From Streptomyces brasiliensis (GTDB taxonomy: Bacteria; Actinomycetota; Actinomycetes; Streptomycetales; Streptomycetaceae): 64,000 bases of DNA. A program made the position numbers and the translations under genes. Position 1 is the stretch's first letter, and every line of letters starts with the position of its first letter. This document shows positions 1 to 7,967 of the stretch, in pieces. The notes beneath the pieces were generated by a model. The model had not been told where the DNA came from, ran no database searches, and saw nothing but the letters and a program-made list of their open reading frames with translations. The stretch covers positions 1 through 64,000 of the forward strand of contig NZ_BMQA01000032.1 of assembly GCF_014647875.1 (NCBI RefSeq), given 5' to 3'.

Positions 1-391
1 TCTCGATCCGATTTCCTCGGTGCTTTCCAGGTTCCCGCTCTCGCGTTTCCCTTTCCGGCGGTTCCGACTCTATCAGATCCTTTCGGTTCCGATTCCCAGC
101 CGGCGGGCCCGTCTTCGCGGCTGTTGGGCCGTTCCGACGAGTGAGACTTTAGCGGATTCCCGGCCTCCGAGCTAATCGGGGGTCGTCGTCCTTTCGAACG
201 CGGATTCCTCATTTCGCAAATACGCACGCCAAAACAACGCGACGACGGATCGCCGATTGCTCGGTGAGTACCTACGGAATGGCTGCCCGGGGACCGACCG
301 GAGTCGGCGCTCACGTCGGACAACTCGGAGAACACTACGTATCCGGTCGGGGTGTGTCAACTCACCTCCGGACGACCCCCGGAGGCGTACT
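1..391. other. Leader/promoter region upstream of trpS; no gene seen
   Basis: No open frame here has the codon bias of its neighbours. The stretch is less GC-rich than the coding regions and runs into the trpS leader, so it most likely holds the trpS promoter. I could not pick out a -35/-10 pair with confidence. Confidence 0.5.
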
Positions 392-442
392 GTGGAACGC
401 GTGATGACGCATACGTGCAACGACCAGTGGTGGGCCGCCTGA
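392..442 (+). CDS. Trp-Trp leader peptide of trpS
   Basis: This short frame starts at GTG 392 behind GGAGG (381-385, 6-nt spacing) and encodes VERVMTHTCNDQWWAA before TGA 440-442. Two adjacent TGG codons (428-433) sit just before the stop and directly upstream of mutually exclusive hairpins. That is the classic layout of a ribosome-mediated attenuator: lack of charged tRNA-Trp stalls the ribosome on the Trp codons. ATG 404 is an alternative start but lies 18 nt from the GGAGG. From memory, the S. coelicolor indolmycin-resistant trpRS1 gene is controlled by such a leader. Translation of this peptide is inferred. Confidence 0.8.
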   Translation: MERVMTHTCNDQWWAA

Positions 443-491
443 CGGCGGCCGCGCTCACGTATGCACTCAACGGCCGCCGCCTCGGCGGCCG
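433..491 (+). promoter_or_regulatory. Transcription attenuator, segments 1-2-3-4, of trpS
   Basis: Four complementary segments can be read. Segment 1 (433-439, GGCCGCC) pairs with segment 2 (444-450, GGCGGCC). Segment 2 extended (444-451, GGCGGCCG) pairs with segment 3 (471-478, CGGCCGCC). Segment 3 pairs with segment 4 (484-491, GGCGGCCG) in a perfect 8-bp stem with a 5-nt loop, followed by a modest T-rich run (TTCTCGTATCT). Segment 1 overlaps the end of the leader peptide. A ribosome stalled on the TGG codons would mask segment 1 and favour the 2:3 antiterminator; a ribosome at the stop codon would mask segments 1 and 2 and leave the 3:4 terminator. Confidence 0.75.
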
Positions 492-566
492 TTCTCGTAT
501 CTCCCTCCAGAGCTCTTGAGGGCCGGCCGCCCGGGGCGGCGGTCTCGACCAGGAGATGGAGTGGAG

Positions 567-1604
567 ATGACACGGGTCTTCAGCGGGGTCAAGCCGACCG
601 GGCACCTGACGTTGGGGAACTACCTGGGGGCGATCCGACAGTGGGCCGCCGTCGACCAGCACCGGTCCGACGCGTTGTTCTGCGTCGTCGACCTGCACGC
701 CCTGACCGTGGACCACGATCCCGCGCGGGTGCGCAGGCTCAGTCGGCAGGCGGCGACGTTGTTGCTCGCGGCCGGGCTCGATCCACAGCTGTGCACGCTC
801 TTCGTGCAGTCACACGTCGACGAGCACGCTCGGCTGTCGTACGTCCTGGAGTGCGTGGCCACGGACGGCGAGATGCGGCGGATGATCCAGTACAAGGAGA
901 AGGCCGCGCGGGAGCGGGAGCGGGGCGGGAGCGTTCGGCTGTCGCTGCTGACGTACCCCGTGCTGATGGCGGCGGACATCCTGGCGTACGGGACGGACGA
1001 GGTGCCCGTCGGGGACGACCAGACGCAGCACGTGGAGCTGGCGCGGGATCTGGCGGTGCGGTTCAACCAGCGCTACGGGCACACCTTCGTGGTGCCGAAG
1101 GCGACGCGGCCGCCGGTGGCCTCGCGGGTGATGAACCTGCAGGACCCGATGTCGAAGATGGGGAAGTCGGACGACTCGGGGTCGGGCATCGTCTATCTGC
1201 TCGACGAGCCGGACGTGGTGCGCAAGAAGGTGATGCGCGCCGTGACGGACAGCGGGCGGGACGTCGTGTACGACCCGGAGGGACGGCCGGGGGTCGCGAA
1301 TCTGCTGGAGATCCTGGCGGCGTGCACGGGTGGGAACCCCGGGGCCTTGGGCGGTGTATATGAGTCGTACGGCGCCTTGAAAAAGGACACCGCGGACGCC
1401 GTGGTCGAGGTCCTCAAGCCCGTACAGGCCAGGCACAAGGAGTTGTGCGCGGATCCTGTGTATGTGGAGGGGGTGCTGCGGGATGGTGCTGAGAAGGCCC
1501 GGGCGATGGCCCGGCCGACCGTCGACGCGGCCTATCGGGCGATCGGGCTGCTGGAGCCCTCGTCGGACCCGGTGGCGGAGCCTGTACTGAACGCCGCGCG
1601 GTAG
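567..1604 (+). CDS. trpS: Tryptophanyl-tRNA synthetase (inducible type)
   Basis: A class I aminoacyl-tRNA synthetase of 345 residues that charges tRNA-Trp with tryptophan in the cytoplasm. The HIGH-like signature is TGHLTLGN (residues 11-18) and the KMSKS-like loop is MSKMGKS (195-201). The length fits bacterial TrpRS. The start at ATG 567 follows AGGAG (551-555) and begins MTRVFSGVKPTG, the normal N-terminus; an upstream in-frame ATG would run into the leader. The Trp-Trp attenuator suggests this is the stress-induced, indolmycin-resistant paralogue rather than the housekeeping copy. That assignment rests on the leader and gene order, not on resistance residues. It overlaps the 3' end of the convergent regulator gene by 73 bp. 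Confidence 0.93.
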   Translation: MTRVFSGVKPTGHLTLGNYLGAIRQWAAVDQHRSDALFCVVDLHALTVDHDPARVRRLSRQAATLLLAAGLDPQLCTLFVQSHVDEHARLSYVLECVATDGEMRRMIQYKEKAARERERGGSVRLSLLTYPVLMAADILAYGTDEVPVGDDQTQHVELARDLAVRFNQRYGHTFVVPKATRPPVASRVMNLQDPMSKMGKSDDSGSGIVYLLDEPDVVRKKVMRAVTDSGRDVVYDPEGRPGVANLLEILAACTGGNPGALGGVYESYGALKKDTADAVVEVLKPVQARHKELCADPVYVEGVLRDGAEKARAMARPTVDAAYRAIGLLEPSSDPVAEPVLNAAR

Positions 1605-2572
1605 GCACGTGGGCTGGTGGCGAGGCGCGATGCGAAGTGCTGGCGCATCGTGACCTCGCTGCCGAAGCCCGCACAGCGGGCGATCTCGGGCATGGGCAGG
1701 TCGGTGCGCTCGAGGAGTTTCTGGGCGGCGGCGATGCGCTGGTCGAGGAGCCAGCGGAGCGGTGTCGTTCCGGTCACCGCGGTGAAGTGGCGGGCGAAGG
1801 ACCGCGGGGACATGCCCGCATGGGCTGCCAGGTCGGCGACGGTGAGTGGTTCGTGGAGGCGACGCAGGGCGTGTTCGCGTACGGCGGCCATGGCGTCGGC
1901 GTCGCGGTCCACACGCGGGGTGGGGTGCTCGATGAACTGTGCCTGGGTGCCGGTGCGGAAGGGCGCGGTAACCATGGAGCGGGCGATGGTGGCGGCTGCC
2001 TCGGCTCCGTGGGACAGGCGGACGAGGTGGAGGCAGAGGTCGATGCCGGCCGCGGTGCCGGCGGCGGTCCAGATGTTGTCGTCCTCGATGAAGAGGGCGT
2101 CGGGGACGACGGTGACGTGGGGGTGATGCGTGCGGAAGAGGTCGATCAGGTTCCAGTGGGTGATCGCTCGGCGGCCGTCGAGGAGGCCGGCCTGGGCGAG
2201 GGTGAAGGCGCCGCCGCAGAGGGCGGCGAGGGTGGTGCCGCGAGCGTGGGCGCCGCGGAGGGCGTCGAGGACGGGAGCGGGTGCGGGAGTGAGGTGGTCG
2301 TCGAGGCCGGGGATGACGACGAGGTCGGCTCGGTCCAGCCAGGTGAGGGTGCGGTCGGGGTGGAGTGCGAGACCGCCGCGCATCGGGATGGGGGCGGGTT
2401 CGGCCGCCACCCGGCGGAGGCCGAAGGAGGGGGCGCCGCGGTCGGTGCGGTCGGTGCCCCAGACCTCGGTGATGACGGAGACGTCGAAGGCGCGGACGCC
2501 GGGGAAGGCGACAAGGGCGACGCGGTACGGGGAGGTCACGTCGGGCTTCTCGGCTGACGTCGGGTCCGGCAT
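1532..2572 (-). CDS. GlxA-family regulator (DJ-1/PfpI domain plus AraC HTH)
   Basis: A 346-residue protein. The N-terminal half has a DJ-1/PfpI amidase-like fold (VALVAFPGVRAFDVSVITEV near the start, the ALCGGAFTLA elbow with a Cys mid-domain). The C-terminal half is an AraC-type double helix-turn-helix (LTVADLAAHAGMSPRSFARHF, then EIARCAGFGSEVTMRQHF). Such proteins are transcription factors whose amidase-like domain senses a small molecule. It is divergent from the cysteine hydrolase gene starting at 2651, which is its most likely target. GTG 2575 lies directly before ATG 2572, so the exact start is open by one codon. The Shine-Dalgarno sequence is weak. Confidence 0.85.
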   Translation of the reverse strand: MPDPTSAEKPDVTSPYRVALVAFPGVRAFDVSVITEVWGTDRTDRGAPSFGLRRVAAEPAPIPMRGGLALHPDRTLTWLDRADLVVIPGLDDHLTPAPAPVLDALRGAHARGTTLAALCGGAFTLAQAGLLDGRRAITHWNLIDLFRTHHPHVTVVPDALFIEDDNIWTAAGTAAGIDLCLHLVRLSHGAEAAATIARSMVTAPFRTGTQAQFIEHPTPRVDRDADAMAAVREHALRRLHEPLTVADLAAHAGMSPRSFARHFTAVTGTTPLRWLLDQRIAAAQKLLERTDLPMPEIARCAGFGSEVTMRQHFASRLATSPRAYRAAFSTGSATGSDEGSSSPIAR

Positions 2573-2650
2573 CACGCCTGGCAGTAAACCATCGATCGGT
2601 GACTTTTACCCCTCTGGGGCGCGAGCGGCTCCGGCGGCAGGATCGAGGGC

Positions 2651-3235
2651 ATGGAGATCGCAGAGAACGCAGCGCTGGTGGTCGTGGACGTGCAGAAGGG
2701 CTTTGACGAGCTCGACTTCTGGGGTCCGCGGAACAATCCGGGGGCGGACGACAACATCGCGGCACTGATCGGCACCTGGCAGTCGACGGGGCGCCCGGTC
2801 GTGTTCGTACGGCACGATTCGCCGAAGCCGCAGTCGCCACTCCGCCCCGGCTACGAGGGGAACGAGTTCAAGGAATACGTGCAGGAGCGGCGCGGGAAGG
2901 GGGCGGGAGGCGAGCTGTTCGTCACCAAGACGGTGAACTCGGCCTTCCTCGGGGCGCCGGATCTGGGCGCCTGGCTGAAGGAGCAGGGCATCGGGCAGAT
3001 CGTGCTGGCCGGGATCCAGACGAACATGTGCGTGGAGACGACGGCCCGGATGGGAGGCAACCTGGGGTACGACGTGCTGGTGGCGTACGACGCGACGTAC
3101 ACGTTCGATCTGGCAGGGCCGTTCGGCTGGCGGCGGAGCGCCGAGGAGATCGCCCAGGCGTCTGCGGTTTCCCTGCACGGCGGCGGGTTCGCCCGGGTGG
3201 TGACCACCGAGGAGGTGGTGGGCGCGGCCGGGTGA
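2651..3235 (+). CDS. Isochorismatase-family cysteine hydrolase
   Basis: A 194-residue cytoplasmic hydrolase. The family catalytic triad is visible: Asp13 in LVVVDVQ, Lys93 in VTKTVNSAF and the nucleophile Cys127 in QTNMCVET, preceded by the usual Gly-Ile segment and cis-peptide region. Members hydrolyse isochorismate, nicotinamide, N-carbamoyl compounds or related amides; the substrate cannot be read from the sequence. It is divergent from the GlxA-type regulator, with 78 bp between the starts, a common regulator/target layout. It is convergent with proC, with a short CGGCCGCGCGGCCG palindrome (3237-3250) between the two stops. Confidence 0.88.
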   Translation: MEIAENAALVVVDVQKGFDELDFWGPRNNPGADDNIAALIGTWQSTGRPVVFVRHDSPKPQSPLRPGYEGNEFKEYVQERRGKGAGGELFVTKTVNSAFLGAPDLGAWLKEQGIGQIVLAGIQTNMCVETTARMGGNLGYDVLVAYDATYTFDLAGPFGWRRSAEEIAQASAVSLHGGGFARVVTTEEVVGAAG

Positions 3236-3253
3236 GCGGCCGCGCGGCCGGGG

Positions 3254-4066
3254 TCAGTCCTTCTTGCCGGAGGCCAGTTCGCGGCTGCGGTCGCGGGCGG
3301 CTTCGAGGGCGGCGATGAGGGCTGCTCGCACACCGTGGTTCTCGAGTTCGCGGATGGCGTTGATGGTGGTGCCCGCGGGGGAGGTGACGTTCTCCCGGAG
3401 TTTGACAGGGTGTTCGCCGCTGTCACGGAGCATCGTGGCTGCGCCGATCGCGGACTGGACGATGAGGTCGTGGGCCTTGTCGCGGGGCAGGCCGAGGAGG
3501 ATGCCGGCGTCGGTCATGGCTTCGACCAGGTAGAAGAAGTACGCCGGGCCGGAGCCGGAGAGGGCGGTGCAGGCGTCCTGCTGGGACTCGGGGACGCGGA
3601 GCGTCTTGCCGACGGCGCCGAAGATCTCCTCGGCGTGGGCGAGGTGTTCGGCGGTGGCGTGGCTGCCGGCGGAGATGACGGACATGGCCTCGTCGACGAG
3701 GGCGGGGGTGTTCGTCATGACGCGGACGACCGCGGTGCCGGCGGCGAGGCGCTCCTCGATGAAGGAGGTGGGGATGCCTGCGGCTCCGCTGATGATCAGG
3801 CGGTCGGCGGGGATGTGCGGGGCGAGTTCGTCGAGGAGGGCGCCCATGTCCTGCGGTTTGACCGTGAGGATCAGGGTGTCGGCGGTCTTGGCGGCCTCGG
3901 GGTTGCTGACCGGGCTGACACCGTGGCGGGCGCGGAGCTCATCGGCGCGCTCGGGGCGGCGGGTGGTGACGAGGAGGTCGGCGGGGGCCCAACCGGCTCG
4001 GATCATTCCGCTGAGCAGGGCTTCACCGATCTTGCCGGTGCCGAGGACTGCGACTTTCTGAGTCAT
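3254..4066 (-). CDS. proC: Pyrroline-5-carboxylate reductase
   Basis: Catalyses the last step of proline synthesis, NAD(P)H-dependent reduction of 1-pyrroline-5-carboxylate to proline, in the cytoplasm. The 270-residue length is typical. The N-terminus has the Rossmann motif VAVLGTGKIG (about residues 5-14). The C-terminal dimerisation domain carries ALSGSGPAYFF and the conserved substrate-site stretch ENVTSPAGTT. The start is placed at ATG 4066 (MTQKVAV) because earlier in-frame codons would add residues before the first strand. It is a stand-alone gene, separated from the ABC exporter genes by about 170 bp. Confidence 0.95.
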   Translation of the reverse strand: MTQKVAVLGTGKIGEALLSGMIRAGWAPADLLVTTRRPERADELRARHGVSPVSNPEAAKTADTLILTVKPQDMGALLDELAPHIPADRLIISGAAGIPTSFIEERLAAGTAVVRVMTNTPALVDEAMSVISAGSHATAEHLAHAEEIFGAVGKTLRVPESQQDACTALSGSGPAYFFYLVEAMTDAGILLGLPRDKAHDLIVQSAIGAATMLRDSGEHPVKLRENVTSPAGTTINAIRELENHGVRAALIAALEAARDRSRELASGKKD

Positions 4067-4195
4067 GGCGAGGGATGCCTCCGGGGGTGCGTCGTCCGGG
4101 GTACATCGTCGCACTGGGGGTGTGGGGCGTGGGTGGTTGTCCGGTTGGCGGACATGGGTGGAGTGGGCGAGCGGGGTGATGTTGTGGGCGGGCGC

Positions 4196-4221
4196 GGGAT
4201 CCCTCGGGCCCTTCGGATCCC
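4196..4221 (-). terminator. Possible terminator after the ABC permease gene
   Basis: Arms GGGATCC (4196-4202) and GGATCCC (4215-4221) form a 7-bp stem just past the stop of the permease gene. There is no clear U-tract, so this is a weak call. Confidence 0.35.
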
Positions 4222-4240
4222 CGGGTCACCGATCCCCGGT

Positions 4241-5014
4241 TCACGGTGTGCGGCGTCGCAGGGTTGCCGCGCCCAGGCCCAGCACCAGCAGGGCGCAGCC
4301 CGCCACGATCAGGGCGTCCCTGATGAAGGTGGCCGTCATATCGGTGTGGCGGAGGACCTCGTTCATGCCGTCGACGGCGTACGACATGGGGAGGACGTCG
4401 GAGAGGCCCTCGAGGACGGACTGCATGTTGGAGCGCGGGGTGAAGAGGCCGCAGAGCAGGAGTTGGGGGAAGATCACCGCGGGCATGAACTGGACCGCCT
4501 GGAATTCCGAGGCCGCGAAGGCCGAGACGAAGAGACCGAGGGCCGTACCGAGCAGGGCGTCGAGGAGGGCGACCAGCAGGAGGAGCCAGGGAGAACCGGT
4601 GACGTCCAGGCCCAGGAACCACACCGCCAGTCCGGTGGCCAGCGCCGACTGGATGATGGCGAGGACGCCGAAGGCGAGGGCGTAGCCGACGATGAGGTCG
4701 GCCTTGCCGAGGGGCATGGCGAGGAGACGTTCGAGGGTGCCCGAGGTGCGCTCGCGCAGGGTGGCGATGGACGTGACCAGGAACATCGTGATCAGAGGGA
4801 AGATCCCCAAGAGTGACGCGCCGATGCTGTCGAAGGTGCGCGGGCTGCCGTCGAAGACGTAGCGGAGCAGGAACAGCATCAGGCAGGGGATCAGGATCAT
4901 CAGCGCGATCGTGCGCGGGTCGTGCCGCAGCTGGCGCAGGACACGGGTCGCGGTGGCCGTCGTCCGGGCAACGTTCAGGGCGCCGGTGGGGGCAGGGGTC
5001 GTCGTCGTGCTCAT
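4241..5014 (-). CDS. ABC-2 type transporter permease
   Basis: A 257-residue integral membrane protein of the ABC-2 (DrrB-like) family with about six hydrophobic segments, including LMILIPCLMLFLLRYVF near the N-terminus and LLLVALLDALLGTALGLFVSAFA in the middle. It should form the membrane channel for the ATPase encoded directly upstream; the two genes overlap as ATGA (5011-5014), so translation is probably coupled. The family exports drugs, lipids or polysaccharides. The substrate is unknown, but the drug-efflux subgroup is the closest in feel. The start MSTTTT is fixed by the overlap. Confidence 0.88.
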   Translation of the reverse strand: MSTTTTPAPTGALNVARTTATATRVLRQLRHDPRTIALMILIPCLMLFLLRYVFDGSPRTFDSIGASLLGIFPLITMFLVTSIATLRERTSGTLERLLAMPLGKADLIVGYALAFGVLAIIQSALATGLAVWFLGLDVTGSPWLLLLVALLDALLGTALGLFVSAFAASEFQAVQFMPAVIFPQLLLCGLFTPRSNMQSVLEGLSDVLPMSYAVDGMNEVLRHTDMTATFIRDALIVAGCALLVLGLGAATLRRRTP

Positions 5015-5802
5015 CGCGTCGTCTCCTTGGCGCGGCCCGCTGCGACCGCCTCGTCGACCAGGTGCAGGAAGGCCGCCTCGACGGTCTCCGACCCGGTGCG
5101 GGTGCGGAGGGCCTCGGGGGTGTCGTCGGCGAGGATCTCGCCCTCGCGCATGAGGAGGAGCCGGTGGCAGCGCTCGGCCTCGTCCATGACGTGGGAGGAG
5201 ATGAGGAGGGTGGCGCCGCGGGTGGCGGCGATGTCGTGGAAGAGGTTCCACAGGTCGCGGCGCAGGACCGGGTCGAGGCCGACGGTCGGTTCGTCGAGGA
5301 CCAGGAGTTCGGGGGTGCCGAGAAGGGCGACGGCGAGGGAGACGCGGCTGCGCTGACCGCCGGAGAGGTTGCCGGCGAGAGCGTCGGCGTGGCTGGTGAG
5401 GTCGACATCGGTGATGGCGCGGGTGACGTCGGCCTGTCGGCGTTCGGCGGCGGCGCGGCCGGGGTCGAGGATCGCGGCGAAGTAGTCGAGGTTCTGGCGG
5501 ACCGTCAGATCGTCATAGACGGAGGGGGCCTGGGTGACGTAGCCGATGCGGGTGCGGAGGGTGGGGTGACCGGCGAGTCGGCCGAGGACTTCGAGGGTGC
5601 CGGCGACCTTGGCCTGGGTGCCGACGATGGAGCGCATCAGCGTGGACTTGCCGCAGCCAGAGGGGCCGAGCAAGCCGGTGATCTGGCCGCGTGGGACGGC
5701 GAATTCGAGGCCGCGGAGGACGGTGCGGGGTCCGCGTACGACGGTGAGGCCGACGGCCCTGACCGCGGGGGTCTCGGCAGGACCGGGCAAGTAATTCATC
5801 AT
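5011..5802 (-). CDS. ABC transporter ATP-binding protein
   Basis: A 263-residue nucleotide-binding domain with Walker A GPSGCGKST (residues 46-54), signature LSGGQRSRVSLA, Walker B LLVLDEP and a switch His region (LISSHVMDEAERC). It powers the permease encoded downstream through an ATGA overlap. The first ATG (5802) lies 7 nt after a good -10 box, so the transcript is probably leaderless and no ribosome binding site is needed; a second ATG follows at once. A palindrome covers the start region (listed separately), so expression is probably regulated. Confidence 0.9.
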   Translation of the reverse strand: MMNYLPGPAETPAVRAVGLTVVRGPRTVLRGLEFAVPRGQITGLLGPSGCGKSTLMRSIVGTQAKVAGTLEVLGRLAGHPTLRTRIGYVTQAPSVYDDLTVRQNLDYFAAILDPGRAAAERRQADVTRAITDVDLTSHADALAGNLSGGQRSRVSLAVALLGTPELLVLDEPTVGLDPVLRRDLWNLFHDIAATRGATLLISSHVMDEAERCHRLLLMREGEILADDTPEALRTRTGSETVEAAFLHLVDEAVAAGRAKETTR

Positions 5803-5838
5803 GCGATGAATAATGCTCTGAGGGTCGGGACCCGTCAA
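5794..5838 (-). promoter_or_regulatory. Leaderless-type promoter and operator-like palindrome of the ABC exporter
   Basis: On the minus strand a -35 TTGACG (5838-5833) is followed after exactly 17 nt by -10 CATTAT (5815-5810), and the ATG at 5802 begins 7 nt later. A palindrome with arms ATTCATC (5794-5800) and GATGAAT (5805-5811) around a 4-nt centre spans the space between the -10 box and codon 3. A repressor bound there would block both initiation and early elongation. The protein that binds it is unknown; no regulator gene adjoins. Confidence 0.65.
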
Positions 5839-5993
5839 GTGCCGGACGGGGTAGGGCTTAGGGGGTATCCGCCCGGGTTGCCCCACCGGGGTGCGCGATC
5901 GGATGCCGGCCTTCCGGGTCCGGACATGCGGGCGCGGCAGCCGCCGGAGTGGGTCCGGGGACTGCCGCGCGGGGCGAGGGGGTGAGGACGGGG

Positions 5994-6830
5994 TCAGGTG
6001 TCCAGGTCGGTCCGGGTGTTGAGGGCGACGAGAAGCATCACGTCGTACGTCTCCTCGACGATGCCGTCCGGGAAGACGTTCAGCAGGTGGGCGCGCTCCG
6101 CGTCCAAGAAGGCATCTCTGCTGCCCTCCGGGGCGACGAGGAAGGCCGAGTGGCTGCCGATGTTGGCGAGGTGCATGTCGAGCGTGATGCGGCGGCTCCA
6201 GCGGACCGTGCGGCGGGTGAAGCCGAGGCGGTCGATGAAGTGGGCCATCGCGGAACGCGCGCCGTCGCCGTTCTTCGCCACGACCCCGTCGACGCCGAAG
6301 TGGCTCTGGATGCGGTCCGCCTGTTCGCCTATCCACGGCACGTCGAGCGCGTCGGTGTTCCACCACAGCGCCAGCGCGCCGCCCGGCCGCAGCACGCGCA
6401 GTGCCTCCGGCAGAGAACGCTCCGGGTCGGTCCAGTGCCAGGCCTGGGCGTAGGTGATGAAGTCGGCGGTGGCGCCGGCGAGGGGCAGGGCGTTGCCGTT
6501 GCCGCGCACGATCGGCACGTCGGGCAGGCCGCGACGGAACTCGGCCGCCATGCCGGCACCGGGTTCGACGGCGATCACCCGCGCACCGCGCTCACGCAGC
6601 CGCGCGCTCGCGATCCCCGTGCCGGCGCCCACGTCCACGACCCGGGCACCGGTGAGGGAGCGGCCGGCGAGCTCTTCGAGCGTGTCGAAGAGGGCGGGTG
6701 GGTAGGAGGGGCGGTTCTCGGCGTACTGGGCTGCGGCGGCGTTGAAGGAGTGCGCGCGGGTGGAGATGAGGCCGGTGGTGTCGGCGGTACGGGAGGTGTC
6801 CGGGTCCGGGGTGGGCGGCTTCGTCGTCAT
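5994..6830 (-). CDS. Class I SAM-dependent methyltransferase
   Basis: A 278-residue protein with the SAM-binding motif VVDVGAGTGIAS (about residues 62-73), an acidic loop VIAVEPG and motif FITYAQAWHWTD, typical of the Methyltransf_11 group of small-molecule methyltransferases. The substrate cannot be inferred. The gene stands alone between the ABC exporter and a membrane protein gene. A CCGGCT hexamer array lies in its upstream region. Confidence 0.82.
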   Translation of the reverse strand: MTTKPPTPDPDTSRTADTTGLISTRAHSFNAAAAQYAENRPSYPPALFDTLEELAGRSLTGARVVDVGAGTGIASARLRERGARVIAVEPGAGMAAEFRRGLPDVPIVRGNGNALPLAGATADFITYAQAWHWTDPERSLPEALRVLRPGGALALWWNTDALDVPWIGEQADRIQSHFGVDGVVAKNGDGARSAMAHFIDRLGFTRRTVRWSRRITLDMHLANIGSHSAFLVAPEGSRDAFLDAERAHLLNVFPDGIVEETYDVMLLVALNTRTDLDT

Positions 6831-6941
6831 ACAGACATGGTCGTCCGGGTGGGGCGGAAGGGGACAGTCGATATAGGTGGGAGGTCGGTACCGGAGCGTG
6901 TCCGACGGGGTCTTCCGTCATGGCGGGACCGGCGACGGCTT

Positions 6942-6978
<37 letters not shown>

Positions 6979-7034
6979 GTCGGACATAACCGGCCGTGAT
7001 GCACCGCGGCCCGGGCGGCGGGGGCCGTTCCGGG

Positions 7035-7556
7035 CTACTTCTTGCGGCGCTTCTTCGACGGGTTGCCGGTGCGGCGGGCCGAGCGGCTCTCGTACTGACG
7101 GAGGGCCGACTCGTACTCCTCGCGGTGCAGCTTCTCGCCCGGGGCCTCGGTGAGGGAGCGGAAGAAGCAGGCGAGGAGCGAGCCCACGAAACCGATTGCC
7201 AGGAGGCCACGGAGGGAAGCCTGACGGTCGGGGTCGGGGCGCTTGGTGAAGCCGTCCCAGGTGTTGCGGAAGGCCATCGCGCTGCAGATCGCGAACATCA
7301 CGACGACCAGGACGGTCACGAAGGAACCGGTGTCGGCGATCTGCAGGCCCTGGTAGGCGAAGCGCAGGACCAGGCAGGAGACGCCGGCCGCCACGAGCGA
7401 GCCGACGGCCACGCCGGCCCGGCGGGCGGCGTAGCCGTCGTCGTGGTTCACCCAGGACGTGCCGAAGAATCGGAGGGGCTCGGGCCGTGGGCCGCCACCC
7501 GGCTCGCCGCCGGTGGGGGCCGCGGGGGTGCCCGGGGTGCCTGGTTCGTCGCTCAC
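7035..7556 (-). CDS. Conserved actinobacterial membrane protein, four-segment type
   Basis: A 173-residue protein with a Gly/Pro-rich cytoplasmic N-terminus, about four hydrophobic segments (AGVAVGSLVAAGVSCLVL; FVTVLVVVMFAICSAMAF; GLLAIGFVGSLLACFF and a weaker one) and a strongly basic tail ending KKRRKK. I recognise it as a conserved Streptomyces protein often mislabelled as an EamA-type transporter; it is too short for one. Function unknown. It is followed at 7599 by the SH3-like gene pair in the same orientation. Confidence 0.75.
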   Translation of the reverse strand: MSDEPGTPGTPAAPTGGEPGGGPRPEPLRFFGTSWVNHDDGYAARRAGVAVGSLVAAGVSCLVLRFAYQGLQIADTGSFVTVLVVVMFAICSAMAFRNTWDGFTKRPDPDRQASLRGLLAIGFVGSLLACFFRSLTEAPGEKLHREEYESALRQYESRSARRTGNPSKKRRKK

Positions 7557-7598
7557 GGGACGATTATGGCGCCGGGGTGGTGGGCTCCTGCATGGGGG

Positions 7599-7943
7599 TC
7601 AGCCGCAGGGTGAGGCGACATTGCCGTCGCTGCCCGTGTACACGTAGGCGTCGGACACGTACTCACCGTTGTCGATGTTGTCCCAGATCTTCGACGTGCC
7701 GTACGGACCCGTCACCGTCGTACCCGTCGTCTGGCAGAAAATCGGAACGCGCGCGCCTTCGGGCAGGACGCGCACGATGCCGTAAGTCGTGCCGGGACCA
7801 CTGCGGACGTTCAGACGAACGCCCGGAGCGACCGGGTAGGTGCGGATCGTGTCCGCGTCGGCAACAACAGGAGTTCCCAGCACCATGAGAAAGGCGCCTG
7901 CTGCGCCTGCGAGTAAGACGGATCTGCGTCTGCGGGATTTCAT
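7599..7943 (-). CDS. Secreted SH3-like domain protein
   Basis: A 114-residue protein. The N-terminus KSRRRRSVLLAGAAGAFLMVLG, ending near ADA, is a Sec signal peptide. The mature part is a bacterial SH3-type domain (PVAPGVRLNVRSGPGT) with two or three Cys residues. Such domains often bind cell-wall peptides. It follows GGGGGA with a 5-nt spacing. It is a close tandem paralogue of the gene at 7968-8288: the two share the blocks VAPGVRLNVRSGPGT and GSDG. Likely exported; partner unknown. Confidence 0.75.
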   Translation of the reverse strand: MKSRRRRSVLLAGAAGAFLMVLGTPVVADADTIRTYPVAPGVRLNVRSGPGTTYGIVRVLPEGARVPIFCQTTGTTVTGPYGTSKIWDNIDNGEYVSDAYVYTGSDGNVASPCG

Positions 7944-7967
7944 TCCAGTCCCCCTCAGGAGTGTCGG

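Noticed and set aside
810..2840. Very long open frame on the minus strand (over 670 codons) across trpS and the regulator gene
   Set aside because: It is Arg/Pro-rich nonsense in the shadow of two clear genes; high GC removes stops from antisense frames.
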